This document shows positions 61,502 to 64,000 of a stretch of DNA of 64,000 nt, piece by piece (position 1 is the stretch's first letter; every line of letters begins with the position of its first letter). The translations under genes and the position numbers were made by a program. The notes under the pieces were generated by a model, which saw nothing but the letters and a program-made list of their open reading frames with translations, was not told where the DNA came from and searched no databases. The DNA is taken from NCBI RefSeq assembly GCF_006440735.1, contig NZ_VFUA01000001.1:62001-126000 (forward strand). The letters are read 5' to 3'. The DNA is from Mesorhizobium sp. B2-7-1. GTDB lineage: Bacteria; Pseudomonadota; Alphaproteobacteria; Rhizobiales; Rhizobiaceae.

Positions 61502-62722
61502 ATGGACTCGCTGATCAATGCCGCCGGCCGCGCGCTCGCCGCTGGCGATCCGCTCGGCGCTTTGAAGCGCGTCGCGCTGCGCGACGACGCGCCGGCGCTG
61601 GCGTTGCGCGGCATCGCGATGGCGCAGCTCGGCGACTTCGCCAAGGCCAAGGTGCTGCTGAAGGATGCCGCCCGCGCCTTCAGCCCGAGGGAAGCCGTGG
61701 CCCGCGCCCGTTGCGTCGTCGCCGAGGCCGAGATCGCGTTGGTGTCACGCGACCTCGGCTGGCCGGAGAAGGCCTTGCGATCCGCCCGCGCGACGCTCGC
61801 CGCGCATGGCGACCGGCTGAACGCTGCCTATGCCGGCAGCCTCGAGGCGCGCCGACTGATCCTGATCGGCCGGCTCGACGAGGCAGAACGCCTGCTGGCG
61901 GATTTCGATCCGGCGCCGCTGCCGCCGGTCGCGCGCGTCGCGCATGAATTGGCCGCGGCCGGCATCGCCGTCCGTCGCCTCAGGACCAAGGCGGCGCGCT
62001 CGGCCTTCGGCCGGGCATCGCTCGCCGCCTACGAGGCCAACATCCCTGCCTTGCGGGCCGAAGTCGAGGCGGCGTCCCTGGTGCTGAACACGCCGGTCGG
62101 ACGGCTGATCGCGCGCGGCGCGGAGAAGGAACTGCTGCTCGACGAGGTCGAAGCGCTGCTGGGTTCGGGCGCGATCGTCGTCGATGCCTGCCGCAACGTC
62201 GTTCGCCAAGCCAACGCAGTCGTTTCGCTGGCGACCCGTCCGGTGCTGTTTGCGCTGGCGCGCACGCTTGCCGAGGCATGGCCGGCCGACGCATCGCGCG
62301 AAACGCTGCTGAGGCGCACCTTCCGGGCAAGGCATGCCGATGAATCGCATCGCGCGCGGCTCAGGGTCGAGATGGGGCGGTTGCGCGCTGAGCTCGCCTC
62401 AGTGGCCGAGATCAATGCAACGGCCGCCGGTTTTACGCTGACGCCGCTGAAGGCCGCCGAGGTCGTCGTGCTGGCGCCGCCGGTCGAGGAGGAGCACGGC
62501 GCGGTGCTCGCCTTCCTGACCGATGGTGAGTCCTGGTCGAGCTCGGCGCTGGCGATCGCGCTTGGCGCCAGCGCGCGCACCGTCCAGCGGGCGTTGGAGG
62601 AATTGTCGTCGCAACACAAGGTGCAGGCGGTCGGGCGCGGCCGGGCGCGCCGCTGGATGATGCCGCCGGTGACCGTATTCCCGACTGTCTTGTTACTCCC
62701 GGGTCCGCTGCCGACCGACTAG
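61502..62722 (+). CDS. TPR-like protein with a C-terminal winged helix
   Basis: A 406-residue protein. Residues 1-180 are Ala/Leu-rich helical repeats like tetratricopeptides (ALALRGIAMAQLGDFAKAKVLLKDA; RRLILIGRLDEAERLLADF). Residues 240-300 include an Arg-rich, helical linker. From about residue 330 there is a winged-helix DNA-binding segment: AVLAFLTDGESWSSSALAIALGASARTVQRALEELSSQHKV, ending with the wing AVGRGRARRWMMPP. The ATG at 61502 has GAGG ahead. It may regulate the divergent DUF899 gene. The same architecture occurs in other rhizobia as an unnamed family; function is inferred only from the fold. Confidence 0.78.
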   Translation: MDSLINAAGRALAAGDPLGALKRVALRDDAPALALRGIAMAQLGDFAKAKVLLKDAARAFSPREAVARARCVVAEAEIALVSRDLGWPEKALRSARATLAAHGDRLNAAYAGSLEARRLILIGRLDEAERLLADFDPAPLPPVARVAHELAAAGIAVRRLRTKAARSAFGRASLAAYEANIPALRAEVEAASLVLNTPVGRLIARGAEKELLLDEVEALLGSGAIVVDACRNVVRQANAVVSLATRPVLFALARTLAEAWPADASRETLLRRTFRARHADESHRARLRVEMGRLRAELASVAEINATAAGFTLTPLKAAEVVVLAPPVEEEHGAVLAFLTDGESWSSSALAIALGASARTVQRALEELSSQHKVQAVGRGRARRWMMPPVTVFPTVLLLPGPLPTD

Positions 62723-62753
62723 TGTGCGGCCATTGTTCGAATGGAGATTGAAA

Positions 62754-63404
62754 ATGAAACGAGCCGCTGCCGAGATCCTGCGTGAATACGGACCGTTCCC
62801 CGGCGTCGAGCGCGTCAACGGCGTTACCTATGACGGCGAAAACGTCTGGTTCGCCAGCGGCGACAAGCTGAACGCGCTCGATCCGGATAGCGGCATGATC
62901 GTGCGTACGATCGATGTCGCCTCGCATGCCGGTACTGCCTTCGACGGCCAGTATCTCTACCAGATTGCCGAAGATCGCATCCACAAGGTGGACCCGAAGA
63001 TCGGCAAGGTCATCGCAACCATTCCCGCCCCCGGCAACGGGGGTGACTCGGGGCTCGCCTGGGCCGAGGGTTCGCTTTGGGTCGGCGAATACCGGGCACA
63101 TAAAATCCATCAGATTGATCCTGAAACGGGCAAGGTGATCCGCACGATCGAATCGAAGCGCGTCGTTACCGGCGTCACCTGGGTCGATGGCGAGCTCTGG
63201 CATGCCACCTGGGAGGGCGAGGACGGCGATCTGGTGCGCGTCGATCCCGACACAGGCGATGTGCTGCAGGAATTGGCGATGCCCTCCGGCGTGTCGGGGC
63301 TGGAATCCGACGGCGGTGGCTGCTTCTTTTGCGGTGGCGGCAGCAGCGGCAAGATCAAGGCCGCGCGGCGTCCGGGCCATAGAGCAATTCCAGGAAAAGT
63401 GTGA
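62754..63404 (+). CDS. Beta-propeller protein (glutaminyl-cyclase/PQQ-like)
   Basis: A 216-residue protein of four or five propeller blades, each with the W/G-rich pattern: NGVTYDGENVWFASGDKLNALDPDSG, then GLAWAEGSLWVGEYRAHKIHQIDPETGKV, then GVTWVDGELWHATWEGEDGDLVRVDPDTGDV. The ATG at 62754 follows GGAG. There is no signal peptide. The last residues (GHRAIPGKV) come from the palindromic repeat that starts at 63384, so the original C-terminus seems to be ARRP. Members of this type are annotated as glutaminyl-cyclase-like or virginiamycin-lyase-like; activity is not shown. Confidence 0.82.
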   Translation: MKRAAAEILREYGPFPGVERVNGVTYDGENVWFASGDKLNALDPDSGMIVRTIDVASHAGTAFDGQYLYQIAEDRIHKVDPKIGKVIATIPAPGNGGDSGLAWAEGSLWVGEYRAHKIHQIDPETGKVIRTIESKRVVTGVTWVDGELWHATWEGEDGDLVRVDPDTGDVLQELAMPSGVSGLESDGGGCFFCGGGSSGKIKAARRPGHRAIPGKV

Positions 63405-63476
63405 GCGGTTTTCCGTCCGGAATTGCGTAAAAACAAGGAGATAGGGCGTTTCGCCGTTTCCGTGAAACGGTGAAAC
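63384..63476. repeat. Dispersed palindromic repeat at the end of the beta-propeller gene
   Basis: GCAATTCC (63384-63391) and GGAATTGC (63419-63426) form outer arms; GGAAAA and TTTTCC lie inside them. A second palindrome, CCGTTTC-CGT-GAAACGG, is at 63454-63470. The motif GAAACGGTGAAAC at 63464-63476 is repeated exactly at 11814-11826 after ribF. Such AT-centred 'GCAATTCC ... GGAATTGC ... GTTTC' elements are numerous in rhizobial intergenic regions. It overlaps the last 21 bases of the upstream gene. Confidence 0.72.
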
Positions 63477-63520
63477 ACACCTAGCACCGGCAAGTAAGGA
63501 CTGGTGGAAGGGCGGCCCGA

Positions 63521-64000
63521 TCAGGCCGCTTCGCGCGCCGGCCGCGTCATCGGCTTGTTGGAGGCCTTCGCGGCATTCGGCCTGTCCATATGGGCCCAGG
63601 CCGGCCGCTCGAACAGGAAGGTGCCGAAGCCGATGCGCTTGACGATGAAATAGAGCACCACCGGGCTGATGATCGAGACGAGCAACACCGCGAAGCTCAG
63701 CATGCCGGTGTCGGTCAGGAGGCCGCTTGCCAGCATGACACCGCGGAAGATCGACATCGGTATGGTGAAGGCGACATAGACGACCAGCGAATGCTCGCCG
63801 AGCCACCGTAGCCATTCCATCGAGGCGAACTTCGACAGGAAGCTGCCGGCCACGCAAAGCGCCACCGCGCCGGCGACGGCTAGCATCAGATGCAGCGGCG
63901 GCCATGCCGCCAGGCCCATCTGCATCCCGACCGGCTGCACGGCATAGCCCGGCGAATAGACGAGCAGGCCGTTGGCGAGCGCCCAGGCGAGCAGGCCCGC
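63521..64000 (-). CDS. Acyltransferase-3/OpgC-like membrane protein, partial
   Basis: The last 159 codons of an integral membrane protein that begins beyond the window end. Helices with GLLAWALANGLLVYSPGY, LMLAVAGAVALCVAGSFLSKF, LVVYVAFTIPMSIFRGVML and SFAVLLVSIISPVVLYFIVKRIG are visible, and the end is a cytoplasmic tail with RPAREAA. The LGEHSLVVYVAFTIPM block is like the late helices of OpgC/acyltransferase-3 proteins (succinylation or acetylation of glucans or polysaccharides). The 5' end, catalytic His and start are outside the window. The assignment is moderate. Confidence 0.7.
   Translation of the reverse strand, partial: AGLLAWALANGLLVYSPGYAVQPVGMQMGLAAWPPLHLMLAVAGAVALCVAGSFLSKFASMEWLRWLGEHSLVVYVAFTIPMSIFRGVMLASGLLTDTGMLSFAVLLVSIISPVVLYFIVKRIGFGTFLFERPAWAHMDRPNAAKASNKPMTRPAREAA

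Noticed and set aside
62754..63404. Beta-propeller gene as a pseudogene
   Set aside because: The body is open with regular blades and a good start; only the last few residues are repeat-derived.
1..64000. CRISPR arrays, tRNA or rRNA genes, insertion sequences, prophage
   Set aside because: No spaced direct repeats, cloverleaf, transposase or phage genes were recognised anywhere in the window.

Overview
The window looks like chromosome of a GC-rich, plant- or soil-associated alphaproteobacterium of the order Rhizobiales, most likely Mesorhizobium or a close relative. This is inferred from base composition, from the family mix (tandem TadG-like VWA proteins, DUF2189, TIGR01459 HAD next to ribF, Omp25/RopB-type barrels, DUF1194, many binding-protein-dependent ABC transporters) and from palindromic intergenic repeats of the rhizobial type. 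No rRNA, tRNA, CRISPR array, prophage or insertion sequence was seen.

Layout. 1-5.4 kb: DHA2 drug exporter, 2OG-Fe(II) oxygenase, CAP-domain lipoprotein, VOC protein, DUF2189 membrane protein, LysE exporter. 5.5-9.6 kb: two tandem TadG-like pilus/VWA proteins separated by a good intrinsic terminator. 9.9-12.5 kb: NagD-like HAD protein, ribF and an HdeD-like membrane protein. 12.6-16.7 kb: three glycosyltransferases in two divergent units. 16.8-28.6 kb: MipA/OmpV, then ileS preceded by a possible isoleucine leader peptide and attenuator, a lipoprotein, tadA, an RluB-type pseudouridine synthase with a repetitive basic tail, rsmD, an active/inactive pair of M16 peptidases and a patatin-like lipase. 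28.6-36 kb: a type I secretion cassette made of an ABC exporter, an HlyD adaptor, a 969-residue SdrD-B-like presumed substrate and a 102-residue protein of unknown role, with a doubly frameshifted RibD-C/DHFR-like gene overlapping its end. 36.7-38 kb: an outer-membrane protein made of two fused barrel repeats. 38.2-44.8 kb: a LacI regulator with two mirror-image operators, a sugar ABC importer without its own ATPase, and a GH127 beta-L-arabinofuranosidase. 44.9-51.2 kb: DUF1194 protein, EamA transporter, BTAD/TPR regulator, and a YbhP/ClsB-like pair. 51.4-56.4 kb: a taurine-type ABC importer plus an SsuD-type monooxygenase, with a LysR regulator. 56.5-64 kb: ankyrin protein, CynX-like MFS, methyltransferase, COG4324 peptidase, small membrane protein with a DUF899 protein, a TPR/winged-helix protein, a beta-propeller protein and the end of an acyltransferase.

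Functional picture. Housekeeping genes (ileS, tadA, rluB, rsmD, ribF) are mixed with nutrient scavenging systems for organosulfonates and for plant-cell-wall L-arabinose glycans, and with envelope or surface functions (glycosyltransferases, barrels, type I secretion, TadG-like proteins). This fits a free-living bacterium that also lives at plant roots. The least explained items are the leader in front of ileS, the type I secretion cassette with its small partner gene, and the dense RNA structures inside the arabinoside importer operon.
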